A stretch of DNA of 64,000 nucleotides from Tenodera sinensis. Taxonomy: Eukaryota; Arthropoda; Insecta; Mantodea; Mantidae. The notes under the pieces were generated by a model that was not told the DNA's origin, searched no databases, and saw only the letters and a list, made by a program, of their open reading frames with translations. The stretch is from the NCBI GenBank assembly GCA_030765045.1, contig CM060967.1:122742412-122806411 (forward strand), read 5' to 3'. Both the position numbers and the translations under genes were made by a program. Below, piece after piece: positions 47,560-59,077 of this stretch (its first letter is position 1; each line of letters opens with the position of its first letter).

Positions 47560-48315
47560 ATGCAAGTGTTTCTTGATCTGGAAGATTCCTAATAACATCA
47601 TACAGGGTACATCAGCTCACATGTGTACAGAGTCAATGTCAGAGGACTCGTGCTAACTTGAAAGTATATAAGCAGCTCCAATCTCTCAGGAGTGCAGCGC
47701 CCTCTCGTCAAGGGGTGCATAGCGCCCAAAAATCCTTTATTACACAAACAAAATATGGTGAAAAGATTGCAATGGACACAGCAACATAAAAAACTGGAGC
47801 TTGGAGCAATGGTCTAAGGTGTAATTCACGACGAGTCTCAGTTTGAAATGTTTGGAGGTCATCGTCGAATTTTTGTACACTGACTTCATGGAGAGTGTAT
47901 GAAATGTGACGCCGACAGTGTAGCATGATGGATGGTCAATCATGGTGCAGGTGATAAAATCGCTGATCTACTGAGAATTAATGGAGCATTAAGGAAGGAA
48001 GGACATAATAGAATAATGATCAAAAATGCTCTTCCATCTTTTGGTCGTGGGTATGTTCTGCAGCAGCACAATGACCTCAAACTTGCGCAGAGGGTATGTA
48101 AATAGAGAACAGAAATATGGGGAACTGGCCAAGTCAGTCCTGACTTAAATTTCATTGGACTCTTATGGGATGAACTTGACAGCAAGGTCAGAAAACTGAG
48201 GTTTAACTAATGTTGTAGATCTATGGAATAATTTACAGATATCCTGGACTGAAATATCTGCAAAATACTACCAAATCTTATCTTCACAATGGCAAGAGTT
48301 TGTGCAGCTGTTCTG
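47560..48315 (+). pseudogene. Tc1-type transposase, heavily damaged
   Basis: Readable pieces in order: APKNPLLHKQNMVKRLQW (linker), DESQFEMFGGHRR near 47830 (first catalytic Asp block of Tc1), a lost second block around 47930, LPSFGRGYVLQQHNDLK (degraded second catalytic Asp block) near 48035-48075, SPDLNFIGLLWDELDSKV near 48145 (third acid block, DLNPIE changed to DLNFIG), and MARVCAAVLRHR at the C-terminus near 48290. Multiple stops and frame changes. N-terminal HTHs not recognised; inverted repeats not found. Confidence 0.75.
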
Positions 48316-48366
48316 AGACACAGGGTGGATACTTTGAAAAGAGTAAAATCTAAATTATGTTGTATT

Positions 48367-48494
48367 ACTTTCTCTATTAATAAGTAGAGGACGTATTTTA
48401 TTCCACCCCAAAATTCGATATCGTGATTTCACCGGAAATATATGTTTTGAGGTCACCTGAATCCAAAAAAGGCATTTTAGATAAAGGTCCATGT

Positions 48495-48563
<69 letters not shown>

Positions 48564-49235
48564 AGTCTGTGGATAATATAATTCAAAAACGGAAAGTCGG
48601 TTAAAAACCAAAGTTGGTATTTAAGATTTTGAAGAAAATGTCTCCACCCTAACTACCCTTTACGTGGAAAATATTTCGAAAATTCTGATTTTCTTGAAAA
48701 TGGCTCAACGATTTTGATTAAAATGGCATATGTTTAAGATATTTTTACGACAAATGGAATGTATATTTTGAATTTTCTGGCTATGGCCTATGTAGTCCTG
48801 TTTACTCTGAATGACTTTTGAATAACTCGTAAGCCGTAAAGGTAGACAAAATCTTACTCTACAAAAAATGTAGATCTCGCTAAAACACACAATTTATGTG
48901 CGAATAAATTTTTCTTGGAGAGTGAATAATTTCGGAGATATCCCTTGTTATTTGTGTCAGTTTCGGAAAACAAAACTGTCCTGAGATGGAACATCGTTGC
49001 TCATTTTTTATATATTAAGCGTGCAAAGAGAACAGAATCTCAAAGCTTTAAAAGATTTGACTATCGCTCAACTCCTACTGTGTTCCCATATTCCCCTTGC
49101 ACCTACAAGGAAATAAACAATAAGATAATTTTTACAAATGTTTATGTCAACTAACACAAAGAAGATACAGGAATAAGAGTTTGTAAGGATGGTTAATACA
49201 AGAGTAGAGAAAGTCATGTGAGTGTAACACATCAA
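48367..49235 (+). mobile_element. HINE-like element, full-length copy
   Basis: From ACTTTCTCTATTAATAAG to GTGTAACACATCAA, with a (GT)n microsatellite at 48494-48563. Confidence 0.85.
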
Positions 49236-49763
49236 ATTTTTTTGATTAATGATGGAGAGAGAGGGAAAATATTTGTTTTGTTGTCTGTTTACTTTTTACA
49301 GTATGTTTATATATTAAAATAAAGTAGGTATATGGCGTTTTTCATAGATGATCGAAAACTTTTGACCGTAGTGTACAGCTTATTTGATGGAATCCATGCC
49401 TTATTTCCTACCACCAGAATCACAAATAGATATCATACAAAGCATGACAGAATAAAACACAGTAGAATGAAATGTTACAGTGCACAATAGGTCTAATAAT
49501 ATCTGAAGGAAATTTCAGCACAACTTTTCAACTGATGGTTCACACTAAAATACAACTAACAGGACAAAAGAGCCGAGCAAATAAACATGTAACCTATACA
49601 AATCTCTCTTTAACCTGCAATATAAAATACGATTATGAGCAATGAAGAGAGCGAGAGTGAGAGTGAGAGAGAGAGTGAGAGAGAGAGAGAGTGAGAGAGA
49701 GAGAGAGTCGGTGTTACACACCTGCAAAACTAGTATCTTAAATTCCATAACCCTCTATTTCAG
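49236..49763. other. AT-rich stretch with a GA-rich microsatellite
   Basis: GAGA/GTGA repeats at 49648-49707. The end (CCCTCTATTTCAG) looks like a splice acceptor for the next entry. Confidence 0.45.
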
Positions 49764-49991
49764 ATCAAGAGGCAGAGAATTCCAGAGACAGATGCTGCAA
49801 TTGTGTACGATGACGAATATGATATTCACCGAAGAAGCATGAGAGACAATTCATATAAGTATTGCGAGAAACCAAAAATGTGGAGTCACGAGTCTGAAGC
49901 AGCGGCATTTAATACCGCAAAAGAAGCGCTGGGAAATGCATTTCTGCCTGGTCTTTTATATGAAGGAAAATTGATCCAGAAAACAAAATAA
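49764..49991 (+). CDS. Unrecognised terminal-exon-like ORF
   Basis: Directly after the acceptor-like CCCTCTATTTCAG, a frame of 75 codons runs to TAA at 49989-49991, overlapping an AATAAA word (49987). The peptide is hydrophilic, with an acidic YDDEYD patch near the start, a central KYCEKPKMWSHE segment and an AFLPGLLYEGK ending. Composition is unlike the AT-driven chance ORFs around it, and it does not match any transposon protein I recognise. It could be the last exon of a host gene extending to the left, or a chance frame. No donor or upstream exon was identified. Confidence 0.35.
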   Translation: MKRQRIPETDAAIVYDDEYDIHRRSMRDNSYKYCEKPKMWSHESEAAAFNTAKEALGNAFLPGLLYEGKLIQKTK

Positions 49992-50399
49992 AGACATTTG
50001 GTCACGTACAAGAGCATTCAAAAGTTCCAGGGTATAATAACTTCGTAGCTAAGAGGAGAAATTTAATAATTTTACTTAATTTTAAGTGATGTGCTTGAGA
50101 TGTCATGTAATTAGCTTAGCAGTTGTCTCAAGGACTTTGGGACAGCACAACAATATCTGCTTTAACGGATAAATCATTCAGTTTGTTCTGTAATTTTCTG
50201 CCAACTTTTATGTACTCAGACAAATCTGGAAAAGACGCCCATTTTCAAATTTTCCATTCTGTGGTTCACATTCGTGAGGTTCCGGATTCAAATCCCGTTA
50301 GTTAGCCAATTTGTTTGCTTTCTTCGTGGTACGTTAACTACAGTAGGCTTAAGAAATAAAATCTGACCAGAGATGCTCGCAATTTCACGGTTTTGAAAT
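49992..50399. other. No gene recognised; possible tRNA-like B box
   Basis: GAGGTTCCGGATTCAAATCCCG at 50276-50299 looks like a SINE B box, but no A box or body was recognised. Confidence 0.3.
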
Positions 50400-50981
50400 T
50401 TCGTTCTTCTGGCTTGACTAGGAGAGAAAAAAGGAAAAGAAAACTAATAAATAATTCCCATTTAAAACAAATATAACTATTGGAAGAGTAAAACTAATAA
50501 CAAGAAATGTTTGGGAAATGGTTAACTCCATAAAACCAACTTATTTGTTGTAAATTGTGTCCTTTAACGAGATCTACTCTTTGTTACGTTTACCACTTAT
50601 GCAAAGTCATCCAGAATAAAGAGAACTTCAGGAGCTATTCGCAGAAAAATCAAGTTAGATATAATTCGTTTACCATAAAATATCTTAAATCTATGGTATT
50701 TTAATCGGAATTATTCGAGCCATTTTTCAAAAGATTAAAGTTTTCGAAAAACATTTCAAGTCAACAGTTAGTTTTTTTTTTTTGGGGGGGGGGGGTGTGG
50801 GTTCCTGAAAGGCTTTGTGCCGCATCCTTGGAACTTAACCGACTTTTTGTTTTTGATTTATGCTGTTCACAGCTAAGACAGTCATAACCCTTTTTTAGAA
50901 AATATTTTTGATAATTCAGGGTGTCTTAAAACACGTATGTGAAATTTCGGTAGCATAGAAGTAGTGCGTAGAAGAGAAAGT
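50400..50981 (-). mobile_element. HINE-like element, left-truncated on plus
   Basis: Ends GCGTAGAAGAGAAAGT. The microsatellite is reduced to a few bases; an adjacent T/G homopolymer run is at 50773-50797. Confidence 0.7.
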
Positions 50982-50997
50982 AAAACGCATCTGTTGT

Positions 50998-51245
50998 ATG
51001 AAATCAGGTGGTTTTTCGTTTCTGAGTTATACTGTCAGATACGCAGACAGACAGTCAGACACACAGACAGATAGACAGATTGAGAGAAGCAGGGGGCAGC
51101 CAAAAAGACAGGCAGACCTCAGAAAGGCGACAAGTGCGCACGGCACGCATGCACATAGACAGCGCGTGCACATAGACACGCACATTCGATCACACAAAGT
51201 GTATTTCTTGAATTCAGAGTATAAATATGTGGATTTCTAGTGAAA
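50998..51245 (-). mobile_element. HINE-like fragment with degraded CAGA/CACA microsatellite
   Basis: TTTCGTTTCTGAGTTATACTG precedes an imperfect CAGA tract (51041-51080), then TTCTTGAATTCAGAG; the rest is missing. It sits between two other copies of the family. Confidence 0.6.
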
Positions 51246-51249
51246 AATT

Positions 51250-51470
51250 CTGATCCGTTACACTCACATGACTTTCTCTACTCTGGTACTAACCATTCTT
51301 ACAAACTTTTATTCCTATATCTCCCTCGTGTTATTTGAGATAAACATTTACAGAAATTATTGTTTATTTCCTTGTAAAAGGAAGGGGAATATGGGAATAC
51401 AGTAGGATTTGAGCGATAGTCAAATGTTTTAAAGCTTTGAGATCCCGTTCTCTTTGCACACTTAACATAT

Positions 51471-51506
<36 letters not shown>

Positions 51507-52125
51507 GATATTCCATTTCACGAAAGTTTTAAGTTTTCTGAAACTCACACAAATAATAAGGAATATCTCCGAAATGGTTCACTCTACAAGACAAATTATT
51601 TAAACTAAATTGTGTGTTTTAGCGAGATCTACATTTTTTTGTATAGTATGGTTTGGTCTATCTCTAACGGTTTGTCAGTTATGCAAAAGTCGTCCAGGGT
51701 ATATACGACTACAGAGGCTATAGCCAGAAAATTCAAGATATACATTTCATTTGTCATAAAAATATATCAAACATATGACATTTTAATCAAAATCGTTAAA
51801 GGCATTTTCAAGAAGATAAAAAAATTTCGAAAAATTTTCCATGTAAAGGGTAGTTTAGGATGGGGCTATTTTCTTCAACATCTTCTTTTCGCATCCTTGA
51901 AGGATATTAATCTTAAATACCAACTTTAGTTTTTAAACGACGTTTCGTGTTTGAGTTATGCTGTCCACCGATTGACAGACACACGGGCACACACACTAAC
52001 TTTTTTCTAAAAATGCTTTTTTTTTTTATTCAGGGGGCCTCAAACCATATATTTTTACTGAAATTTCGACATCGAATTTTTGGGTGGAATACTATATACT
52101 TCCTCTATTTAGCAGTAGAGAAAGT
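51250..52125 (-). mobile_element. HINE-like element, full-length copy
   Basis: From CTGATCCGTTACACTCACATG and ACTTTCTCTACT to AGCAGTAGAGAAAGT. Contains an A run of about 31 at 51475-51505; the microsatellite is short. Confidence 0.85.
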
Positions 52126-53394
52126 AATATCAAAGTCAAATATGTATATGAAATTTCTACCATACTGTGTAATTTGTGGAGAAGGTACAAATAAAATAAA
52201 GAAGGTATTAAGCAGCGTAATGCAACAAAACAAAATGTAATGTTTGACGGAGGAGGATGAGGAGGCGATGTTAAATTTGATAATACAAAATGTTTTACCT
52301 GTTAGACATTTTCGTGAGTTGCCCTTTCTAACAAATGCATATGTAGGTACAGAGTGGGCTTAAGGTCGCCATCCGTTAATACATTTTTCGAAAAGGAAAA
52401 CTACGTTGATGACGAAGATGTGGCGTCACCCTTTCACGACATCTTAAATCTCTTTCTCTTACGAATCTGCTGCCGACTGCTCCAGTGTTGAACTGTGAGA
52501 TGTTTTTCTCAGAGTATGCTGGGCGAGCATGTGAATAGAAAATACCAATTAAGTTTAAAAAGTTAAACTGTAGATCTTACCACTCAAATTTGTAACTATT
52601 GAAGTATATCTGTTAATTTCTGAGTATCCACACTTTTCAGTTTAAAAATAAAGGTTTTTGTAATAATAATAGGAAGCGTTTGTTGCTGTAAATCACAGAA
52701 AATGTTGAGGTGAAGGTTACCTACCGATGATCGCTAAATCTGTATAACTCAAGCGCGGTCTTTAAGCGTTGAGATTGCCGATAAACGATCACAGTAGGCA
52801 TAAGACGTGGGAGACACGAGGGAAAAGACCGAATTATAGTAACATATTGACAAGTTATATTGACAAGTGCTGCCTAATTCTAACTTCCCACAACTTTCCT
52901 TCATAATGTTGCCAAATCTTAAAGCTGCTAACACATATCTGAAACACAATTTTTACTCTGACTCAGTTCTAAGAATTTCATTTACCTTTCTAACTTTGAG
53001 GCATTTTTCTACGTGTCTTAGTAACTTCACCTTCCCATGTATTATCTTCTGAATGTAACTGAATTCCGGGAATCTGATGTGTGCTGATGCTTTATAGAAT
53101 TGTGCCAGCAATATATCCTCTTCAGGGAAATATTAAGCAACCGACGATCTACACTCCAAATAGCCACGTTCTTTGTCCTGTGGACAGCGGGCTGGCTGAT
53201 AACGGGTACAATGAATTAAATACTCACTAACACTAATAATACCCTAGTTTTTCCGGTCTACGACAGCATCTTAGGGAACAACGATAGTGATACTTCAGGA
53301 ACCGCAGCAAAGGCCTTCGATAAGGAAGACTGTTTTTAGGCTTCAAACACTTGCAATATAGGATCTGCACTAAACAATAAATCTAATGTCTTGC
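52126..53394. other. AT-rich stretch, no gene recognised
   Basis: Short frames at 52150-52320 (CVICGEGTNKIKK; LNLIIQNVLPVRHF) may be transposon-derived, but the match is too weak to name. Confidence 0.35.
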
Positions 53395-54047
53395 ACACAT
53401 TTGACTTGTGTACAAACTCTTTTTACAGATGGGTTTTCTTTCATCGACTTCATATTAATCGAGATAAACATTTACAGAAATAATCTTCCTGTTATTTTTC
53501 TTGTAGCTGTAAGAGGCTTTAAGAGGTGGTAGCTATGTGGTGGCTTTTAAATTCCGTTCTCTTTCCACGACCAACACATACAAAAATGAATAGCGATCTC
53601 CTATTTGAGTGTACTGCAACACTCAGACAAACAAGGAATATGTTCCAAATGATTCACCCTAAAAAGCATTAGACATAAATTGTGCATTTTAACATGATCT
53701 ATAGTTTTTGTGTAGTAAGATTTTGTGTATCTCTTACGGTTTATCAGTAATACAAACATCACCTAGACAGCAGAGAGCTTTTGAGAGCATTCCCAGAAAA
53801 TAGAAGATATACATTTCATTTGTCATAAAAATATCTTAAACATATGGTATTTTAATAAAAATCGTTAGTTGTTTTTGAGGTAATCAAAATAATTTACAAA
53901 ATGTTCCATGTAAACTTTAGTCTGGGGAAGGGGTTTGTTGAAAATCTTTGTGTCCATTCTTGAAAGATGCTGAACTTAAATACCATGTTTGCCATTTAAT
54001 CCACTTATCGTTTTTGCTGTTTATAGACGGACGCACCACGAACACAT

Positions 54048-54083
<36 letters not shown>

Positions 54084-54125
54084 AATGTGTCCCAAATCAT
54101 ATATTTTGAGTGAAATCTCCATATA
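53395..54125 (-). mobile_element. HINE-like element, nearly complete, diverged
   Basis: Starts in the CTTGTGTACAAACTC block and ends near GAAATCTCCATATA; (AC)n microsatellite at 54053-54079. Both extreme ends are missing. Confidence 0.75.
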
Positions 54126-54589
54126 CAGGCTATTATTAGAGGTATAAGTGCTGATATTTTGATAAGTGGTCCACCTCGGTGTGGTAGTTGTTTTTGCTCT
54201 TTGCCTAACAGTTTCCCTACAAACCAATCACAAAATTTACTGCCTGATGTTTTTTGCACGTTCACAACTACGGTGAGAAATGAACAAGGCCTGTCCTATA
54301 TACTATCCGCTTTGCTTCATACCGGCCTAGGTAGCGCGAGGACATAGCATAGTGGAATGCGTTGGAACTCGGTTCCGATACACCATTCGTTATCATGAGA
54401 CCGGGCCACTTTGCGTCATACTTTTTGTGACACGCCTGCTTGGAGGCATTAACCAACCTGGAAACATACTACTCTTAACCCTTTCAGTCCTGAATTATTT
54501 TGCTACTTATGCCGTTCTTCCTCTAATTTGAAACCGGTTTAGATTAGGCGGTTTGGGACACATTCAGCCTGCTGGATTGAATAGCCATG

Positions 54590-54760
54590 ATCGTTAAGGC
54601 AACACGTAGTGCACTGGCCGTGCACTCAAAGCCTGAGGTCGTGAGTTCGAGTCTCGGCAACCGCAGGCAAATGTGCCTGTGGTAAAGGACGGGGAGGGCC
54701 CACATAAAATGATCGGAGTGATGGCATGCGTGGATGATGATGAGGTATCATTTGACTGCG
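54590..54760 (+). mobile_element. tRNA-derived SINE, family 7
   Basis: The A box region TAGCCATGATCGTTAAGGC (54582) and B box GTGAGTTCGAGTCTC give a tRNA-like head. The tail includes AAAGGACGGGGAGGGCCC and a GATGATGATGAGG stretch. Single copy. Confidence 0.6.
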
Positions 54761-55417
54761 GTTGCATGGATTTTGCATCTTTTCTAATTAAAAAAACACT
54801 ACAATATAAATTGTAAAAAAAATAATTGTATAATAAGCGTATGGGTTTATGAAAAAGAACGAATTGTCGAAACATGCGAGGAAATGAAAGAAAACATGTC
54901 ATATCATCATTTATCATATATTCCCATACACATATCATCATTTCCAAATACGAGTAATTAGTGTGGGTTTTGACATTGGACTGCGTGAATGAGAAAGTGA
55001 TATGGAATGTGATAATGCGGCTTTAATGAGGTATGCACAGTTCTCTTCCACTTTGTTTTAACCACTTCATATAAAATTCCGCATCTGCACTTTGAGGACT
55101 AATGTAAGCGCTATCAGATGTGTTGTATGTGTATTTTGCGCTATTATAAATAATTAAGCTGAGAGTTTTTGGCACTATTGATTGAAAATGTAATGACACA
55201 CAGACATCATTGAATTACAAATGATTTCCCTCCTATGATATTGATATCTTGGTACTTTGTTTCACTCTATTAAAATGCCACTTGAAGTAGAATGCAACGT
55301 TAAGCATGGAAATGACACAGACCACTGTTTTGTTTTGTTTTTGTTTTGTTTATGACTGATCGTTATTCTAAACCCGTTTTCATGAGGTTCCGAGTGTGCG
55401 AGGTCAAAAGTGTCCCT
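54761..55417. other. AT-rich stretch, no gene recognised
   Basis: Nothing supported. Confidence 0.35.
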
Positions 55418-55639
55418 TGTTAATCGTGCAAAGAGAACGGAATTCAGAGCTTTAAAAGATTTGGCTATCACTCAAAGCCTACTGTATTTCCACATTCCCC
55501 TTGTACCTACGAGAAAATAAGCAATAAGATAATTCCTGCAAATGTTTATCTGGACTAACGTGAAGAAGATATAGGAATAAGAGTTTGTAAGGATGGTTAG
55601 TACAAGAGTAGAGAAAGTCATGTGAGTGCAACACATCAG
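55418..55639 (+). mobile_element. HINE-like element, right-end fragment
   Basis: From CGTGCAAAGAGAACGG to GTGCAACACATCAG, with the end hairpin intact and a T-rich flank. Confidence 0.8.
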
Positions 55640-56455
55640 ATTATTTTTTTTAAACCGTGCCTACTATTTACTTAACTGTTATATCATGGCCATCTATTTG
55701 TATTTCTTGGAGTAAAACGTAACCGGCTTTGTTTTCTTTCTTCTCTTTATACCCATTCTTTATGGAGCACAGTAACTAATCGGCTTTTGTTTCTACACGC
55801 ATTCACTGCTATTTTATATTGCATTTTGTTCTTAATTTTCAATCCTTTTTAGTCTTTTAGCAATTTATATGCTTAAGTTAGAAAATGTTTTATAGCCCAT
55901 GTCTATAAGAAAGAATAGAATAGGAAAATGAAAGAATTATCACAAACAGTTGAGTGGTTTTTAAGGTTACTGACATGTATGCATATTCTTATACATACAC
56001 ATTTTCTCCCCATTAATATATCTATAGTAATGCATTAGTACCTACTATAGATTTATCACAGCATGATTGAAAAGATGATGTGGGAGTTACAGATGGATTC
56101 TGAGTCTTCCGGTGAAGGCCGCGTCTTAGTTCCGTTGTCGATGTATGTTGGGCTTCTTCAGGCTATGCCTCACAACAATCTTGTCGGTGCTGTCGTGAGG
56201 TGCAGCCTGAGGAAGGCCAACATGTATGGGGGCGGGGGGCGATACGTGGACAAAAGTCAGAACTAAGATGCAGCCTTCCCAGGAAGACTCAGATACCATG
56301 GATAATGGCCGCCGAAGCCTACGCAATGTATTATATGTATAGCAGAGTGTCATAAGACGTAAAATACGTATACATATACCAAGGTAAGCATAAGGAGGCC
56401 TCACCGGAATGTTTTAAATGGGGTTTAGAAATTATTTTCAAGGGAAGTGCAGGTT
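55640..56455. other. No gene recognised
   Basis: Two short direct repeats (CTTCAGGCTATGCC... and GAGTCTTCCGG / GACTCAGA) at 56090-56290 look like an eroded tandem or inverted unit; not identified. Confidence 0.3.
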
Positions 56456-56585
56456 TGAATTATAATTTTATTTGAGAGTTAGAATTGGAACTGAAAAATT
56501 CAATGCCACAGCTGGGATTTGAACCACAGACCCCCCGCTTACCAAGTAGGTGCTTTAACCATTAAGCTACAGTGACAAACTGCCA
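56456..56585 (-). mobile_element. tRNA-Thr-like SINE, family 4, head plus tail
   Basis: Minus strand: acceptor-like GTCACTG, D arm GCTTAATGGTTAAAGC, anticodon loop TTGGTAA (GGT), GGTTCAAATCC, then CTGTGGCA, pairing 6 of 7 acceptor positions. The T stem is broken, and a body (TTGAATTTTTCAGTTCC) follows, so this is a SINE, not a tRNA gene. Confidence 0.7.
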
Positions 56586-56727
56586 GAATGACATTGAATT
56601 ATCCAACGAATTCGTATTTCTCCCGGTAAACTACAAAGGCAGTTTCATATCAGAGACAATTACCCCAATTGTGTCCTACTATCGTATGTACTTTATTTCC
56701 CGGGATTAAACAACCTTGAAATGGTAA

Positions 56728-56825
56728 TATATATTTATGCCAACAAACTTACGTAGTTGTTTGTTTTTTAAACATACAAGCCGTGTGTGGGTAATGTTTG
56801 AGAGGTAGAATTTGAACTGAATTGG
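56728..56825 (-). mobile_element. SINE family 4, tail fragment
   Basis: Minus strand: CTACCTCTCAAACATTACCC, ACACGGCTTGTATG and TTTGTTGGCATAAAT. It forms an inverted repeat with the next entry. Confidence 0.65.
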
Positions 56826-56829
56826 TAGA

Positions 56830-56945
56830 ATTGGAGCTGTGGCATTGAATTTTTCAGATCCAATCGTACCTCTCAAACATTGGCCACATACGGCTTGTGC
56901 ATTTAAAAAAACACCAACAGTAAGTTTATTGGCATAAATATATAA
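56830..56945 (+). mobile_element. SINE family 4, tail fragment in opposite orientation
   Basis: GCTGTGGCATTGAATTTTTCAG, ACCTCTCAAACATTGGCC, TACGGCTTGTGCA and TTATTGGCATAAAT match the preceding fragment inverted. The pair can fold into a hairpin with arms of about 95 bp. Confidence 0.7.
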
Positions 56946-57089
56946 TAATTATGATTTTATTGTTCGTAAAACTTAAATGAGTGTACAATGTTGCTATTTG
57001 GAAAGGATTTGTAAGAGTAAGAGTCATAAAATATGAAACATACCTATGTAAAGACTTACTAATTAAAAACAGGTGGGTGAATTGTATAC

Positions 57090-58880
57090 TGAGCCAGTCT
57101 TTACCTTTTGGGTAAAGTACAAGAAAAACTCCGATGTAAACGCATACAAGAGTTTAGGATCCTGAAAGGCCTTAATCCTACTCAATATGGTTTTAGATCT
57201 GGAAAGTCAACCACGGGTGCAATATCTAAAGCCATAATTGCAGCTAAGAACTCTAAAAAGAACTATGTGATGGGTCTCTTCTTTGATATAGCTGGAGCTT
57301 TCGATAACCTCTGGTGGCCTGCACTTTTTGAACGCATGCGCCAACAAGAATACCCAAAAAGCCTTTATAGAATTCTGAAGAACTATTGTGTAGACCGCCG
57401 AGTCAACATCACAGGGGAAAATAGTACCGTTACACGTGATATTACGAAAGGATGCCCGCAAGGTTCTATATTGGGTCCAATATTCTGGGATATAAGTTTG
57501 GAGCCTCTGCTTAATGAGTTAGTAGTTGACACACAAATATATACCACTATAGCATATGCGGATGATCTGCTTTTATTAATAGAAGGAAACACCCGCCTGG
57601 AACTGGAAACAAAATCTTCTGATGTGACCCAGAAGATATATAAATGGTGCAACTCTGTTAAACTACAAATTGCAGCTAACAAATCTGCGTATTTGCTATT
57701 TAAAGGTAAATTATTAAGAAACCCAGTTATACGAATACACGAAGAACGTATTCAACGCCACAAGTATATTAAATACCTTGGAATAACGCTTGATGAGAAA
57801 GGCAACTTCAAGACACATGTCACTCAGGTCTGCAACAAAGCCAGTAAAATTATGATGAAGATTGCCAGTATTGCCCAACGTCAATATAAACTACCTCTCA
57901 CTACCATTAGAACATATCATAATTGTATCTTTACTGCCATCATTACATATGGTGCAGGAGCGTGGGCACAGTGTATGCAAAAATTAAACCTCGTCGCAGA
58001 TCTCAGAAAATGCCAGAGGAAAATTCTTCTCCGTTTTACTGGAGCAGCAAGAACGACCTCTACTATGGCTCTTCTTGTGGCCACTGGTACCTGGCCAATA
58101 GATCTACAGGTTCGCCTATATGGTGCTTACTATTGGCTAAAGAAAAGCATTCAACAAAAGATAGAAGATATTATAGGAAAACGATGCTATATGAAAAGAC
58201 AAATAAGGGCTGAGTTAATATCCTTATGGCAGTCAGAATGGGATAACCTGCAAACTGGGAGACGCACCTATATGTTTTACCCTAATATACGAGAAAGGTT
58301 ACGACTAAAGCACCTAAATCCCTTACAAGCTGCATTACACTATATTACGGGCCATGGGCCATATGGCACTTACTTAAAACGTTTTAGTATCATAAACTCT
58401 GAAATGTGCACCAGATGCAATACAGAAGATACTCCTGAGCATGTAATGTTTAACTGTCAGAAATACAGTGAAATAGGACAATCTAACAGGGAAAAGCTCA
58501 TGTACCTCACTTTATCGGAAATGGTCAGGAATAAGGAAAATCTAAATACTTTAAATGAGTTAGCGACTCAAATCAGTATAGCAGAACGATCATTAAGACA
58601 AACTGAACAAGAAAGAAATCTAAGAAATGTTTATACACCTCCAGCGACTGTTGTAGCACCATCCCGTCGATCGTTAAGATTGTCAAACCAACTGTAAGCA
58701 GAAAGGAGAAGAACGAGGCCAAAACGACAGCCTGATGAGACTTGGACAGCCTACCAGAGACTAGGGACAACTTTACAATATCACCAATTTTCCTTATTGT
58801 TATTTAGTTTAATTTAGTTTTAGTTTAATTTTCTGCACATTCTATTGTGAACAAATTGTAATAAATAAGTTTAAATAAAT
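57090..58880 (+). mobile_element. R1-like LINE, 5'-truncated
   Basis: The element starts abruptly inside the RT domain (after a stop at 57090). It then has a 529-codon open frame, a 3'UTR of about 180 bp and a TAAATAAGTTTAAATAAATG-type AT-rich end. No target duplication was identified with confidence. Confidence 0.75.
57108..58697 (+). CDS. R1-like reverse transcriptase, C-terminal two thirds of ORF2
   Basis: An uninterrupted frame. Residues: YGFRSGKST near 27-35; first catalytic Asp in FFDIAGAFD (D60, D66); GCPQGSILGPIFW at 115-127; YADD at 150-153 with both catalytic Asp intact; KYLGITLD near 222; C-terminal zinc-like CTRCN...EH....C from 434. The GCPQGS-LGP-FW string and the C-terminal CCHC are characteristic of the R1 clade. 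The endonuclease and first part of the RT are lost by 5' truncation, so it is not autonomous, but the preserved frame suggests a fairly recent insertion. The true start lies upstream of the truncation; the TTG at 57108 is only the first open codon of this type. Confidence 0.8.
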   Translation: MGKVQEKLRCKRIQEFRILKGLNPTQYGFRSGKSTTGAISKAIIAAKNSKKNYVMGLFFDIAGAFDNLWWPALFERMRQQEYPKSLYRILKNYCVDRRVNITGENSTVTRDITKGCPQGSILGPIFWDISLEPLLNELVVDTQIYTTIAYADDLLLLIEGNTRLELETKSSDVTQKIYKWCNSVKLQIAANKSAYLLFKGKLLRNPVIRIHEERIQRHKYIKYLGITLDEKGNFKTHVTQVCNKASKIMMKIASIAQRQYKLPLTTIRTYHNCIFTAIITYGAGAWAQCMQKLNLVADLRKCQRKILLRFTGAARTTSTMALLVATGTWPIDLQVRLYGAYYWLKKSIQQKIEDIIGKRCYMKRQIRAELISLWQSEWDNLQTGRRTYMFYPNIRERLRLKHLNPLQAALHYITGHGPYGTYLKRFSIINSEMCTRCNTEDTPEHVMFNCQKYSEIGQSNREKLMYLTLSEMVRNKENLNTLNELATQISIAERSLRQTEQERNLRNVYTPPATVVAPSRRSLRLSNQL

Positions 58881-58945
58881 GAAAATATCCGCACACTACG
58901 TCCAGATATAAGAAATTAGGTATCTGGACATAGCTGGCAGATATT

Positions 58946-58947
58946 AT

Positions 58948-58980
<33 letters not shown>
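58946..58980. repeat. Poly-T tract
   Basis: About 32 T after ATTATTA; possibly the poly-A tail of an unrecognised minus-strand retroelement. Confidence 0.8.
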
Positions 58981-58983
<3 letters not shown>

Positions 58984-59077
58984 TCTTATAGTGCAGGATT
59001 GTCACCAACAGAACCAAGAAAGCAATACTATAAAAGCCTGCCTTGCATAGTATCTATAATGTTATACGGGAAGAAAG

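Noticed and set aside
56511..56585. A tRNA-Thr gene on the minus strand
   Set aside because: The T stem has mismatches, the acceptor has one mismatch, and a SINE body follows directly.
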